NCBI RefSeq assembly: GCF_052324685.1
Contig: NW_027506880.1
Location: forward strand, 1 to 64,000
Direction: 5' to 3'
DNA length: 64,000 bases
Source: Brachyhypopomus gauderio
Taxonomy: Eukaryota; Chordata; Actinopteri; Gymnotiformes; Hypopomidae
Each line of letters starts with the position of its first letter. The first letter of the stretch is position 1. Below the pieces are notes generated by a model, which worked only from the letters and a program-made list of their open reading frames with translations, was not told the origin of the DNA and made no database searches. Position numbers and translations under genes: made by a program. Of this stretch, positions 30,688-42,096 are shown piece after piece.

Positions 30688-30815
30688 AGTGTTTTCAATC
30701 AACAAATGAATCTAGTTTTGATAGAACTACAAACACAATAGCTCATTATATAATGAGTAAATGAGAGAAATAAAGAAACTCTTGTGACATTATAAGTGAA
30801 CAAGTTTCAACTCCA

Positions 30816-30925
30816 GTCAGAATGGCCGAGCGGTCTAAGGCGCCAGACTCAAGTTGATGAAACTTCCAAAAGTAGGGGTTTCTGTTTTCCCAAAAGAGGC
30901 GTGGTTTCAAATCCCACTTCTGGCA
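30816..30925 (+). tRNA. trnL-CAA: tRNA-Leu(CAA) copy 102, class D
   Basis: Degenerate exon 2; long spacer. Confidence 0.8.
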
Positions 30926-31144
30926 AGTGTTTTTCCATCAACAAATGAATCTAGTTTTGCTGGAACATTCAACACAAGAGCTCATTATATAATGAGTAAA
31001 TGAGAGAAAGAAAGAAACTCCTGTGACATCATAATTGAACATACTTGGACAATGTAATTTCAGGTTTATTGCTTTTCTTGAAATCTTCAGTTTTGACTGC
31101 CTAATCATTATAAGTCTGATTTCTAACAAGCAAAAACACGACCA

Positions 31145-31254
31145 ATCAGAATGGCCGAGCCGTCTAAGGCGCCAGACTCAAGTTGATAAAACTTCCAAAA
31201 GTTGGGTTTTCTGGTCTCCCAAAGGAGGCGTGGGTTCAAATCCCACTTCTGACA
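31145..31254 (+). tRNA. trnL-CAA: tRNA-Leu(CAA) copy 103, class B with G1A and G18C (G18C type example)
   Basis: G18 (31161) is C, so the A-box GG is broken and the G18-U55 elbow contact is lost; G1 is A, giving an A-C first pair. Likely defective in both promoter strength and fold. Spacer attgtacat. Confidence 0.8.
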
Positions 31255-31474
31255 AGTGTTTTTCCATCAACAAATGAATGTAGTTTTGCTGGAACTTTCA
31301 ACACAAGAGCTCATTATATAGTGAGTAAATGAGAGAAAGAAAGAAACTCCTGTGACATCATAATTGTACATACTTCAACAAAGTAATTTCAGGTTTATTG
31401 CTTTTCTTGAAATCTTCAGTTTTGACTGCCTAATCATTAATAAGACTGATTTCTAACAAGCAAAAATACCACCA

Positions 31475-31584
31475 GTCAGAATGGCCGAGCGGTCTAAGGC
31501 GCCAGACTCAAGTTGATAAAACTTCCAAAAGTTGGGATTTCTGGTCTCCCAAAGGAGGCGTGAGTTCAAATCCCACTTCTGACA
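31475..31584 (+). tRNA. trnL-CAA: tRNA-Leu(CAA) copy 104, class C'
   Basis: G52A with class A intron; T5. Confidence 0.9.
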
Positions 31585-31804
31585 AGTGTTTTTCAATCAA
31601 CAAATGATTCTAGTTTTGCTGGAACTTTCAACACAAGAGCTCATTATATAGTGAGTAAATGAGAGAAAGAAAGAAACTCCTGTGACATCATAATTGAACA
31701 AGCTTCAACAATGTAATTTCAGGTTTATTGCTTTTCTTGAAATCTTCAGTTTTGACTGCCTAATCATTAATAAGTCTGATTTCTAACAAGCAAAAATACC
31801 ACCA

Positions 31805-31914
31805 GTCAGAATGGCCGAGCGGTCTAAGGCGCCAGACTCAAGTTGATAAAACTTCCAAAAGTTGGGATTTCTGGTCTCCCAAAGGAGGCGTGGGTTCAAA
31901 TCCCACTTCTGACA
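31805..31914 (+). tRNA. trnL-CAA: tRNA-Leu(CAA) copy 105, class A
   Basis: Intact; T4; short spacer. Confidence 0.97.
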
Positions 31915-32042
31915 AGTGTTTTCAATCAACAAATGAATCTAGTTTTGATAGAACTACAAACACAATAGCTCATTATATAATGAGTAAATGAGAGAAATAA
32001 AGAAACTCTTGTGACATTATAAGTGAACAAGGTTCAACTCCA

Positions 32043-32152
32043 GTCAGAATGGCCGAGCGGTCTAAGGCGCCAGACTCAAGTTGATGAAACTTCCAAAAGT
32101 AGGGGTTTCTGTTTTCCCAAAAGAGGCGTGGTTTCAAATCCCACTTCTGGCA
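32043..32152 (+). tRNA. trnL-CAA: tRNA-Leu(CAA) copy 106, class D
   Basis: Degenerate exon 2; ends phrase 7. Confidence 0.8.
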
Positions 32153-32371
32153 AGTGTTTTTCCATCAACAAATGAATCTAGTTTTGCTGGAACATTCAAC
32201 ACAAGAGCTCATTATATAATGAGTAAATGAGAGAAAGAAAGAAACTCCTGTGACATCATAATTGAACATACTTGGACAATGTAATTTCAGGTTTATTGCT
32301 TTTCTTGAAATCTTCAGTTTTGACTGCCTAATCATTATAAGTCTGATTTCTAACAAGCAAAAACACGACCA

Positions 32372-32481
32372 GTCAGAATGGCCGAGCGGTCTAAGGCACC
32401 AGACTCAAGTTGATAAAACTTCCAAAAGTTGGGTTTTCTGGTCTCCCAAAGGAGGCGTGAGTTCAAATCCCACTTCTGACA
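32372..32481 (+). tRNA. trnL-CAA: tRNA-Leu(CAA) copy 107, class C with G26A, phrase head
   Basis: G26 (32398) is A and G52A is present. G26A is shared with six later copies and dates them as one lineage. Confidence 0.89.
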
Positions 32482-32701
32482 AGTGTTTTTCAATCAACAA
32501 ATGATTCTAGTTTTGCTGGAACATTCAACACAAGAGCTCATTACATAGTGAGTAAATGAGAGAAAGAAAGAAACTCCTGTGACATCATAATTGAACATAC
32601 TTGGACAATGTAATTTCAGGTTTATTGCTTTTCTTGAAATCTTCAGTTTTGACTGCCTAATCATTAATAAGTCTGATTTCTAACTAGCAAAAGTACCAGC
32701 A

Positions 32702-32811
32702 GTCAGAATGGCCGAGCGGTCTAAGGCGCCAGACTCAAGTTGATAAAACTTCCAAAAGTTGGGTTTTCTGGTCTCCCAAAGGAGGCGTGGGTTCAAATCC
32801 CACTTCTGACA
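32702..32811 (+). tRNA. trnL-CAA: tRNA-Leu(CAA) copy 108, class B
   Basis: Intact; T5; long spacer. Confidence 0.97.
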
Positions 32812-33031
32812 AGTGTTTTTCCATCAACAAATGAATGTAGTTTTGCTGGAACTTTCAACACAAGAGCTCATTATATAGTGAGTAAATGAGAGAAAGAAAG
32901 AAACTCCTGTGACATCATAATTGAACATACTTCAACAAAGTAATTTCAGGTTTATTGCTTTTCTTGAAATCTTCAGTTTTGACTGCCTAATCATTAATAA
33001 GACTTATTTCTAACAAGCAAAAATACCACCA

Positions 33032-33141
33032 GTCAGAATGGCCGAGCGGTCTAAGGCGCCAGACTCAAGTTGATAAAACTTCCAAAAGTTGGGTTTTCTG
33101 GTCTCCCAAAGGAGGCGTGAGTTCAAATCCCACTTCTGACA
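33032..33141 (+). tRNA. trnL-CAA: tRNA-Leu(CAA) copy 109, class C
   Basis: G52A; T4; short spacer. Confidence 0.9.
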
Positions 33142-33269
33142 AGTGTTTTCAATCAACAAATGAATCTAGTTTTGATAGAACTACAAACACAATAGCTCAT
33201 TATATAATGAGTAAATGAGAGAAATAAAGAAACTCTTGTGACATTATAAGTGAACAAGGTTCAACTCCA

Positions 33270-33379
33270 GTCAGAATGGCCGAGCGGTCTAAGGCGCCAG
33301 ACTCAAGTTGATGAAACTTCCAAAAGTAGGGGTTTCTGTTTTCCCAAAAGAGGCGTGGTTTCAAATCCCACTTCTGGCA
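33270..33379 (+). tRNA. trnL-CAA: tRNA-Leu(CAA) copy 110, class D
   Basis: Degenerate exon 2; long spacer. Confidence 0.8.
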
Positions 33380-33599
33380 AGTGTTTTTCCATCAACAAAT
33401 GAATCTAGTTTTGCTGGAACATTCAACACAAGAGCTCATTATATAATGAGTAAATGAGAGAAAGAAAGAAACTCCTGTGACATCATAATTGAACATACTT
33501 GGACAATGTAATTTCAGGTTTATTGCTTTTCTTGAAATCTTCAGTTTTGACTGCCTAATCATTAATAAGACTGATTTCTAACAAGCAAAAATACCACCA

Positions 33600-33709
33600 G
33601 TCAGAATGGCCGAGCGGTCTAAGGCGCCAGACTCAAGTTGATAAAACTTCCAAAAGTTGGGTTTTCTGGTCTCCCAAAGGAGGCGTGGGTTGTAATCCCA
33701 CTTCTGACA
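33600..33709 (+). tRNA. trnL-CAA: tRNA-Leu(CAA) copy 111, class E
   Basis: C56G, A57T; T5. Confidence 0.8.
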
Positions 33710-33929
33710 AGTGTTTTTCCATCAACAAATGAATGTAGTTTTGCTGGAACTTTCAACACAAGAGCTCATTATATAGTGAGTAAATGAGAGAAAGAAAGAA
33801 ACTCCTGTGACATCATAATTGAACAAGCTTCAACAATGTAATTTCAGGTTTATTGCTTTTCTTGAAATCTTCAGTTTTGACTGCCTAATCATTAATAAGT
33901 CTGATTTCTAACAAGCAAAAATACCACCA

Positions 33930-34039
33930 GTCAGAATGGCCGAGCGGTCTAAGGCGCCAGACTCAAGTTGATAAAACTTCCAAAAGTTGGGATTTCTGGT
34001 CTCCCAAAGGAGGCGTGGGTTCAAATCCCACTTCTGACA
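33930..34039 (+). tRNA. trnL-CAA: tRNA-Leu(CAA) copy 112, class A
   Basis: Intact; T5, class C-like downstream. Confidence 0.97.
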
Positions 34040-34259
34040 AGTGTTTTTCAATCAACAAATGATTCTAGTTTTGCTGGAACTTTCAACACAAGAGCTCATT
34101 ATATAGTGAGTAAATGAGAGAAAGAAAGAAACTCCTGTGACATCATAATTGAACAAGCTTCAACAATGTAATTTCAGGTTTATTGCTTTTCTTGAAATCT
34201 TCAGTTTTGACTGCCTAATCATTAATAAGTCTGATTTCTAACAAGCAAAAATACCACCA

Positions 34260-34369
34260 GTCAGAATGGCCGAGCGGTCTAAGGCGCCAGACTCAAGTTG
34301 ATAAAACTTCCAAAAGTTGGGATTTCTGGTCTCCCAAAGGAGGCGTGGGTTCAAATCCCACTTCTGACA
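34260..34369 (+). tRNA. trnL-CAA: tRNA-Leu(CAA) copy 113, class A
   Basis: Intact; T4; short spacer. Confidence 0.97.
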
Positions 34370-34497
34370 AGTGTTTTCAATCAACAAATGAATCTAGTTT
34401 TGATAGAACTACAAACACAATAGCTCATTATATAATGAGTAAATGAGAGAAATAAAGAAACTCTTGTGACATTATAAGTGAACAAGGTTCAACTCCA

Positions 34498-34607
34498 GTC
34501 AGAATGGCCGAGCGGTCTAAGGCGCCAGACTCAAGTTGATGAAACTTCCAAAAGTAGGGGTTTCTGTTTTCCCAAAAGAGGCGTGGTTTCAAATCCCACT
34601 TCTGGCA
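34498..34607 (+). tRNA. trnL-CAA: tRNA-Leu(CAA) copy 114, class D
   Basis: Degenerate exon 2; attaaaag boundary spacer follows. Confidence 0.8.
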
Positions 34608-34826
34608 AGTGTTTTTCCATCAACAAATGAATCTAGTTTTGCTGGAACATTCAACACAAGAGCTCATTATATAATGAGTAAATGAGAGAAAGAAAGAAAC
34701 TCCTGTGACATCATAATTGAACATACTTGGACAATGTAATTTCAGGTTTATTGCTTTTCTTGAAATCTTCAGTTTTGACTGCCTAATCATTAAAAGTCTG
34801 ATTTCTAACAAGCAAAAATACCACCA

Positions 34827-34936
34827 GTCAGAATGGCCGAGCGGTCTAAGGCGCCAGACTCAAGTTGATAAAACTTCCAAAAGTTGGGTTTTCTGGTCTC
34901 CCAAAGGAGGCGTGAGTTCAAATCCCACTTCTGACA
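34827..34936 (+). tRNA. trnL-CAA: tRNA-Leu(CAA) copy 115, class C, phrase head
   Basis: G52A; T5; long spacer. Confidence 0.9.
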
Positions 34937-35156
34937 AGTGTTTTTCAATCAACAAATGATTCTAGTTTTGCTGGAACATTCAACACAAGAGCTCATTACA
35001 TAGTGAGTAAATGAGAGAAAGAAAGAAACTCCTGTGACATCATAATTGAACATACTTGGACAATGTAATTTCAGGTTTATTGCTTTTCTTGAAATCTTCA
35101 GTTTTGACTGCCTAATCATTAATAAGTCTGATTTCTAACTAGCAAAAGTACCAGCA

Positions 35157-35266
35157 GTCAGAATGGCCGAGCGGTCTAAGGCGCCAGACTCAAGTTGATA
35201 AAACTTCCAAAAGTTGGGTTTTCTGGTCTCCCAAAGGAGGCGTGGGTTCAAATCCCACTTCTGACA
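35157..35266 (+). tRNA. trnL-CAA: tRNA-Leu(CAA) copy 116, class B
   Basis: Intact; T5; long spacer. Confidence 0.97.
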
Positions 35267-35486
35267 AGTGTTTTTCCATCAACAAATGAATGTAGTTTTG
35301 CTGGAACTTTCAACACAAGAGCTCATTATATAGTGAGTAAATGAGAGAAAGAAAGAAACTCCTGTGACATCATAATTGAACATACTTCAACAAAGTAATT
35401 TCAGGTTTATTGCTTTTCTTGAAATCTTCAGTTTTGACTGCCTAATCATTAATAAGACTTATTTCTAACAAGCAAAAATACCACCA

Positions 35487-35596
35487 GTCAGAATGGACGA
35501 GCGGTCTAAGGCGCCAGACTCAAGTTGATAAAACTTCCAAAAGTTGGGTTTTCTGGTCTCCCAAAGGAGGCGTGAGTTCAAATCCCACTTCTGACA
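35487..35596 (+). tRNA. trnL-CAA: tRNA-Leu(CAA) copy 117, class C with C11A
   Basis: C11A breaks the 11-24 D-stem pair and an A-box base; G52A too. Absent from its duplicate at 48231. Short spacer. Confidence 0.83.
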
Positions 35597-35724
35597 AGTG
35601 TTTTCAATCAACAAATGAATCTAGTTTTGATAGAACTACAAACACAATAGCTCATTATATAATGAGTAAATGAGAGAAATAAAGAAACTCTTGTGACATT
35701 ATAAGTGAACAAGGTTCAACTCCA

Positions 35725-35834
35725 GTCAGAATGGCCGAGCGGTCTAAGGCGCCAGACTCAAGTTGATAAAACTTCCAAAAGTTGGGATTTCTGGTCTCCC
35801 AAAGGAGGCGTGGGTTCAAATCCCACTTCTGACA
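35725..35834 (+). tRNA. trnL-CAA: tRNA-Leu(CAA) copy 118, class A in class D position
   Basis: Intact after a short spacer, like copies 94 and 96. Confidence 0.97.
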
Positions 35835-36053
35835 AGTGTTTTCAATCAACAAATGAATCTAGTTTTGCTGGAACTTTCAACACAAGAGCTCATTATATAG
35901 TGAGTAAATGAGAGAAAGAAAGAAACTCCTGTGACATCATAATTGAACAAGCTTCAACAATGTAATTTCAGGTTTATTGCTTTTCTTGAAATCTTCAGTT
36001 TTGACTGCCTAATCATTAATAAGTCTGATTTCTAACAAGCAAAAATACCACTA

Positions 36054-36163
36054 GTCAGAATGGCCGAGCGGTCTAAGGCGCCAGACTCAAGTTGATAAAA
36101 CTTCCAAAAGTTGGGATTTCTGGTCTCCCAAAGGAGGCGTGGGTTCAAATCCCACTTCTGACA
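36054..36163 (+). tRNA. trnL-CAA: tRNA-Leu(CAA) copy 119, class A
   Basis: Intact; short spacer with gagaagtaaag. Confidence 0.97.
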
Positions 36164-36291
36164 AGTGTTTTCAATCAACAAATGAATCTAGTTTTGATAG
36201 AACTACAAACACAATAGCTCATTATATAATGAGTAAATGAGAGAAGTAAAGAAACTCTTGTGACATTATAAGTGAACAAGGTTCAACTCCA

Positions 36292-36401
36292 GTCAGAATG
36301 GCCGAGCGGTCTAAGGCGCCAGACTCAAGTTGATGAAACTTCCAAAAGTAGGGGTTTCTGTTTTCCCAAAAGAGGCGTGGTTTCAAATCCCACTTCTGGC
36401 A
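36292..36401 (+). tRNA. trnL-CAA: tRNA-Leu(CAA) copy 120, class D
   Basis: Degenerate exon 2; long spacer. Confidence 0.8.
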
Positions 36402-36621
36402 AGTGTTTTTCCATCAACAAATGAATCTAGTTTTGCTGGAACATTCAACACAAGAGCTCATTATATAATGAGTAAATGAGAGAAAGAAAGAAACTCCTGT
36501 GACATCATAATTGAACATACTTGGACAATGTAATTTCAGGTTTATTGCTTTTCTTGAAATCTTCAGTTTTGACTGCCTAATCATTAATAAGACTGATTTC
36601 TAACAAGCAAAAATACCACCA

Positions 36622-36731
36622 GTCAGAATGGCCGAGCGGTCTAAGGCGCCAGACTCAAGTTGATAAAACTTCCAAAAGTTGGGTTTTCTGGTCTCCCAAA
36701 GGAGGCGTGGGTTGTAATCCCACTTCTGACA
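36622..36731 (+). tRNA. trnL-CAA: tRNA-Leu(CAA) copy 121, class E
   Basis: C56G, A57T; T5. Confidence 0.8.
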
Positions 36732-36951
36732 AGTGTTTTTCCATCAACAAATGAATGTAGTTTTGCTGGAACTTTCAACACAAGAGCTCATTATATAGTG
36801 AGTAAATGAGAGAAAGAAAGAAACTCCTGTGACATCATAATTGAACAAGCTTCAACAATGTAATTTCAGGTTTATTGCTTTTCTTGAAATCTTCAGTTTT
36901 GACTGCCTAATCATTAATAAGTCTGATTTCTAACAAGCAAAAATACCACCA

Positions 36952-37061
36952 GTCAGAATGGCCGAGCGGTCTAAGGCGCCAGACTCAAGTTGATAAAACT
37001 TCCAAAAGTTGGGATTTCTGGTCTCCCAAAGGAGGCGTGGGTTCAAATCCCACTTCTGACA
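36952..37061 (+). tRNA. trnL-CAA: tRNA-Leu(CAA) copy 122, class A
   Basis: Intact; T4; long spacer. Confidence 0.97.
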
Positions 37062-37280
37062 AGTGTTTTCAATCAACAAATGAATCTAGTTTTGCTGGAA
37101 CTTTCAACACAAGAGCTCATTATATAGTGAGTAAATGAGAGAAAGAAAGAAACTCCTGTGACATCATAATTGAACAAGCTTCAACAATGTAATTTCAGGT
37201 TTATTGCTTTTCTTGAAATCTTCAGTTTTGACTGCCTAATCATTAATAAGTCTGATTTCTAACAAGCAAAAATACCACCA

Positions 37281-37390
37281 TTCAGAATGGCCGAGCGGTC
37301 TAAGGCGCCAGACTCAAGTTGATAAAACTTCCAAAAGTTGGGATTTCTGGTCTCCCAAAGGAGGCGTGGGTTCAAATCCCACTTCTGACA
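37281..37390 (+). tRNA. trnL-CAA: tRNA-Leu(CAA) copy 123, class A with G1T
   Basis: Short spacer with aagtttcaac. Confidence 0.88.
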
Positions 37391-37518
37391 AGTGTTTTCA
37401 ATCAACAAATGAATCTAGTTTTGATAGAACTACAAACACAATAGCTCATTATATAATGAGTAAATGAGAGAAATAAAGAAACTCTTGTGACATTATAAGT
37501 GAACAAGTTTCAACTCCA

Positions 37519-37628
37519 GTCAGAATGGCCGAGCGGTCTAAGGCGCCAGACTCAAGTTGATGAAACTTCCAAAAGTAGGGGTTTCTGTTTTCCCAAAAGA
37601 GGCGTGGTTTCAAATCCCACTTCTGGCA
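37519..37628 (+). tRNA. trnL-CAA: tRNA-Leu(CAA) copy 124, class D
   Basis: Degenerate exon 2; long spacer. Confidence 0.8.
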
Positions 37629-37847
37629 AGTGTTTTTCCATCAACAAATGAATCTAGTTTTGCTGGAACATTCAACACAAGAGCTCATTATATAATGAGT
37701 AAATGAGAGAAAGAAAGAAACTCCTGTGACATCATAATTGAACATACTTGGACAATGTAATTTCAGGTTTATTGCTTTTCTTGAAATCTTCAGTTTTGAC
37801 TGCCTAATCATTATAAGTCTGATTTCTAACAAGCAAAAACACGACCA

Positions 37848-37957
37848 GTCAGAATGGCCGAGCCGTCTAAGGCGCCAGACTCAAGTTGATAAAACTTCCA
37901 AAAGTTGGGTTTTCTGGTCTCCCAAAGGAGGCGTGGGTTCAAATCCCACTTCTGACA
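37848..37957 (+). tRNA. trnL-CAA: tRNA-Leu(CAA) copy 125, class B with G18C
   Basis: G1 normal; spacer attgtacat. Confidence 0.82.
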
Positions 37958-38177
37958 AGTGTTTTTCCATCAACAAATGAATGTAGTTTTGCTGGAACTT
38001 TCAACACAAGAGCTCATTATATAGTGAGTAAATGAGAGAAAGAAAGAAACTCCTGTGACATCATAATTGTACATACTTCAACAAAGTAATTTCAGGTTTA
38101 TTGCTTTTCTTGAAATCTTCAGTTTTGACTGCCTAATCATTAATAAGACTGATTTCTAACAAGCAAAAATACCACCA

Positions 38178-38287
38178 GTCAGAATGGCCGAGCGGTCTAA
38201 GGCGCCAGACTCAAGTTGATAAAACTTCCAAAAGTTGGGATTTCTGGTCTCCCAAAGGAGGCGTGAGTTCAAATCCCACTTCTGACA
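38178..38287 (+). tRNA. trnL-CAA: tRNA-Leu(CAA) copy 126, class C'
   Basis: G52A with class A intron; T5. Confidence 0.9.
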
Positions 38288-38507
38288 AGTGTTTTTCAAT
38301 CAACAAATGATTCTAGTTTTGCTGGAACTTTCAACACAAGAGCTCATTATATAGTGAGTAAATGAGAGAAAGAAAGAAACTCCTGTGACATCATAATTGA
38401 ACAAGCTTCAACAATGTAATTTCAGGTTTATTGCTTTTCTTGAAATCTTCAGTTTTGACTGCCTAATCATTAATAAGTCTGATTTCTAACAAGCAAAAAT
38501 ACCACCA

Positions 38508-38617
38508 GTCAGAATGGCCGAGCGGTCTAAGGCGCCAGACTCAAGTTGATAAAACTTCCAAAAGTTGGGATTTCTGGTCTCCCAAAGGAGGCGTGGGTTC
38601 AAATCCCACTTCTGACA
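38508..38617 (+). tRNA. trnL-CAA: tRNA-Leu(CAA) copy 127, class A
   Basis: Intact; T4; short spacer. Confidence 0.97.
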
Positions 38618-38745
38618 AGTGTTTTCAATCAACAAATGAATCTAGTTTTGATAGAACTACAAACACAATAGCTCATTATATAATGAGTAAATGAGAGAAA
38701 TAAAGAAACTCTTGTGACATTATAAGTGAACAAGGTTCAACTCCA

Positions 38746-38855
38746 GTCAGAATGGCCGAGCGGTCTAAGGCGCCAGACTCAAGTTGATGAAACTTCCAAA
38801 AGTAGGGGTTTCTGTTTTCCCAAAAGAGGCGTGGTTTCAAATCCCACTTCTGGCA
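38746..38855 (+). tRNA. trnL-CAA: tRNA-Leu(CAA) copy 128, class D
   Basis: Degenerate exon 2; long spacer. Confidence 0.8.
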
Positions 38856-39075
38856 AGTGTTTTTCCATCAACAAATGAATCTAGTTTTGCTGGAACATTC
38901 AACACAAGAGCTCATTATATAATGAGTAAATGAGAGAAAGAAAGAAACTCCTGTGACATCATAATTGAACATACTTGGACAATGTAATTTCAGGTTTATT
39001 GCTTTTCTTGAAATCTTCAGTTTTGACTGCCTAATCATTAATAAGTCTGATTTCTAACAAGCAAAAATACCACCA

Positions 39076-39185
39076 GTCAGAATGGCCGAGCGGTCTAAGG
39101 CGCCAGACTCAAGTTGATAAAACTTCCAAAAGTTGGGATTTCTGGTCTCCCAAAGGAGGCGTGGGTTCAAATCCCACTTCTGACA
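39076..39185 (+). tRNA. trnL-CAA: tRNA-Leu(CAA) copy 129, class A
   Basis: Intact; T4; short spacer. Confidence 0.97.
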
Positions 39186-39313
39186 AGTGTTTTCAATCAA
39201 CAAATGAATCTAGTTTTGATAGAACTACAAACACAATAGCTCATTATATAATGAGTAAATGAGAGAAATAAAGAAACTCTTGTGACATTATAAGTGAACA
39301 AGGTTCAACTCCA

Positions 39314-39423
39314 GTCAGAATGGCCGAGCGGTCTAAGGCGCCAGACTCAAGTTGATGAAACTTCCAAAAGTAGGGGTTTCTGTTTTCCCAAAAGAGGCGT
39401 GGTTTCAAATCCCACTTCTGGCA
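39314..39423 (+). tRNA. trnL-CAA: tRNA-Leu(CAA) copy 130, class D
   Basis: Degenerate exon 2; ends phrase 9. Confidence 0.8.
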
Positions 39424-39642
39424 AGTGTTTTTCCATCAACAAATGAATCTAGTTTTGCTGGAACATTCAACACAAGAGCTCATTATATAATGAGTAAATG
39501 AGAGAAAGAAAGAAACTCCTGTGACATCATAATTGAACATACTTGGACAATGTAATTTCAGGTTTATTGCTTTTCTTGAAATCTTCAGTTTTGACTGCCT
39601 AATCATTATAAGTCTGATTTCTAACAAGCAAAAACACGACCA

Positions 39643-39752
39643 GTCAGAATGGCCGAGCGGTCTAAGGCACCAGACTCAAGTTGATAAAACTTCCAAAAGT
39701 TGGGTTTTCTGGTCTCCCAAAGGAGGCGTGAGTTCAAATCCCACTTCTGACA
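39643..39752 (+). tRNA. trnL-CAA: tRNA-Leu(CAA) copy 131, class C with G26A, phrase head
   Basis: G26A, G52A; T5. Confidence 0.89.
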
Positions 39753-39972
39753 AGTGTTTTTCAATCAACAAATGATTCTAGTTTTGCTGGAACATTCAAC
39801 ACAAGAGCTCATTACATAGTGAGTAAATGAGAGAAAGAAAGAAACTCCTGTGACATCATAATTGAACATACTTGGACAATGTAATTTCAGGTTTATTGCT
39901 TTTCTTGAAATCTTCAGTTTTGACTGCCTAATCATTAATAAGTCTGATTTCTAACTAGCAAAAGTACCAGCA

Positions 39973-40082
39973 GTCAGAATGGCCGAGCGGTCTAAGGCGC
40001 CAGACTCAAGTTGATAAAACTTCCAAAAGTTGGGTTTTCTGGTCTCCCAAAGGAGGCGTGGGTTCAAATCCCACTTCTGACA
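39973..40082 (+). tRNA. trnL-CAA: tRNA-Leu(CAA) copy 132, class B
   Basis: Intact; spacer ends aaaacaccacca. Confidence 0.97.
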
Positions 40083-40302
40083 AGTGTTTTTCCATCAACA
40101 AATGAATGTAGTTTTGCTGGAACTTTCAACACAAGAGCTCATTATATAGTGAGTAAATGAGAGAAAGAAAGAAACTCCTGTGACATCATAATTGAACATA
40201 CTTCAACAAAGTAATTTCAGGTTTATTGCTTTTCTTGAAATCTTCAGTTTTGACTGCCTAATCATTAATAAGACTTATTTCTAACAAGCAAAAACACCAC
40301 CA

Positions 40303-40412
40303 GTCAGAATGGCCGAGCGGTCTAAGGCGCCAGACTCAAGTTGATAAAACTTCCAAAAGTTGGGTTTTCTGGTCTCCCAAAGGAGGCGTGAGTTCAAATC
40401 CCACTTCTGACA
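40303..40412 (+). tRNA. trnL-CAA: tRNA-Leu(CAA) copy 133, class C
   Basis: G52A; T4; short spacer. Confidence 0.9.
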
Positions 40413-40540
40413 AGTGTTTTCAATCAACAAATGAATCTAGTTTTGATAGAACTACAAACACAATAGCTCATTATATAATGAGTAAATGAGAGAAATAAAG
40501 AAACTCTTGTGACATTATAAGTGAACAAGGTTCAACTCCA

Positions 40541-40649
40541 GTCAGAATGGCCGAGCGGTCTAAGGCGCCAGACTCAAGTTGATGAACTTCCAAAAGTAGG
40601 GGTTTCTGTTTTCCCAAAAGAGGCGTGGTTTCAAATCCCACTTCTGGCA
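40541..40649 (+). tRNA. trnL-CAA: tRNA-Leu(CAA) copy 134, class D'
   Basis: 109 bp, intron deletion. Confidence 0.78.
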
Positions 40650-40869
40650 AGTGTTTTTCCATCAACAAATGAATCTAGTTTTGCTGGAACTTTCAACACA
40701 AGAGCTCATTATATAGTGAGTAAATGAGAGAAAGAAAGAAACTCCTGTGACATCATAATTGAACAAGCTTCAACAATGTAATTTCAGGTTTATTGCTTTT
40801 CTTGAAATCTTCAGTTTTGACTGCCTAATCATTAATAAGTCTGATTTCTAACAAGCAAAAATACCACCA

Positions 40870-40979
40870 GTCAGAATGGCCGAGCGGTCTAAGGCGCCAG
40901 ACTCAAGTTGATAAAACTTCCAAAAGTTGGGATTTCGGGTCTCCCAAAGGAGGCGTGGGTTCAAATCCCACTTCTGACA
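40870..40979 (+). tRNA. trnL-CAA: tRNA-Leu(CAA) copy 135, class A with T41G
   Basis: T41 (40937) is G, so anticodon-stem pair 29-41 is A-G. Promoter boxes are intact, so a misfolded tRNA could be made. Short spacer with gagaagtaaag. Confidence 0.9.
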
Positions 40980-41107
40980 AGTGTTTTCAATCAACAAATG
41001 AATCTAGTTTTGATAGAACTACAAACACAATAGCTCATTATATAATGAGTAAATGAGAGAAGTAAAGAAACTCTTGTGACATTATAAGTGAACAAGGTTC
41101 AACTCCA

Positions 41108-41217
41108 GTCAGAATGGCCGAGCGGTCTAAGGCGCCAGACTCAAGTTGATGAAACTTCCAAAAGTAGGGGTTTCTGTTTTCCCAAAAGAGGCGTGGTTTC
41201 AAATCCCACTTCTGGCA
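41108..41217 (+). tRNA. trnL-CAA: tRNA-Leu(CAA) copy 136, class D
   Basis: Degenerate exon 2; long spacer. Confidence 0.8.
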
Positions 41218-41437
41218 AGTGTTTTTCCATCAACAAATGAATCTAGTTTTGCTGGAACATTCAACACAAGAGCTCATTATATAATGAGTAAATGAGAGAA
41301 AGAAAGAAACTCCTGTGACATCATAATTGAACATACTTGGACAATGTAATTTCAGGTTTATTGCTTTTCTTGAAATCTTCAGTTTTGACTGCCTAATCAT
41401 TAATAAGACTGATTTCTAACAAGCAAAAATACCACCA

Positions 41438-41547
41438 GTCAGAATGGCCGAGCGGTCTAAGGCGCCAGACTCAAGTTGATAAAACTTCCAAAAGTTGGGT
41501 TTTCTGGTCTCCCAAAGGAGGCGTGGGTTGTAATCCCACTTCTGACA
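41438..41547 (+). tRNA. trnL-CAA: tRNA-Leu(CAA) copy 137, class E
   Basis: C56G, A57T; T5. Confidence 0.8.
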
Positions 41548-41767
41548 AGTGTTTTTCCATCAACAAATGAATGTAGTTTTGCTGGAACTTTCAACACAAG
41601 AGCTCATTATATAGTGAGTAAATGAGAGAAAGAAAGAAACTCCTGTGACATCATAATTGAACAAGCTTCAACAATGTAATTTCAGGTTTATTGCTTTTCT
41701 TGAAATCTTCAGTTTTGACTGCCTAATCATTAATAAGTCTGATTTCTAACAAGCAAAAATACCACCA

Positions 41768-41877
41768 GTCAGAATGGCCGAGCGGTCTAAGGCGCCAGAC
41801 TCAAGTTGATAAAACTTCCAAAAGTTGGGATTTCTGGTCTCCCAAAGGAGGCGTGGGTTCAAATCCCACTTCTGACA
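41768..41877 (+). tRNA. trnL-CAA: tRNA-Leu(CAA) copy 138, class A
   Basis: Intact; T4; long spacer. Confidence 0.97.
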
Positions 41878-42096
41878 AGTGTTTTCAATCAACAAATGAA
41901 TCTAGTTTTGCTGGAACTTTCAACACAAGAGCTCATTATATAGTGAGTAAATGAGAGAAAGAAAGAAACTCCTGTGACATCATAATTGAACAAGCTTCAA
42001 CAATGTAATTTCAGGTTTATTGCTTTTCTTGAAATCTTCAGTTTTGACTGCCTAATCATTAATAAGTCTGATTTCTAACAAGCAAAAATACCACCA

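Larger units (their letters stand above)
27557..32371 (+). repeat. Higher-order phrase 7 (copies 91-106), 4,815 bp
   Basis: Order C B C A A A A D E A T1 D B(G18C) C' A D. Class A twice sits where D is expected after a short spacer, and that pair of units is duplicated. Confidence 0.82.
32372..34826 (+). repeat. Higher-order phrase 8 (copies 107-114), 2,455 bp
   Basis: Order C B C D E A A D. The head copy has G26A. Confidence 0.82.
34827..39642 (+). repeat. Higher-order phrase 9 (copies 115-130), 4,816 bp
   Basis: Order C B C A A D E A T1 D B(G18C) C' A D A D. Related to phrase 7, but without the extra 567-bp pair and with one extra A-D pair near its end. Confidence 0.82.
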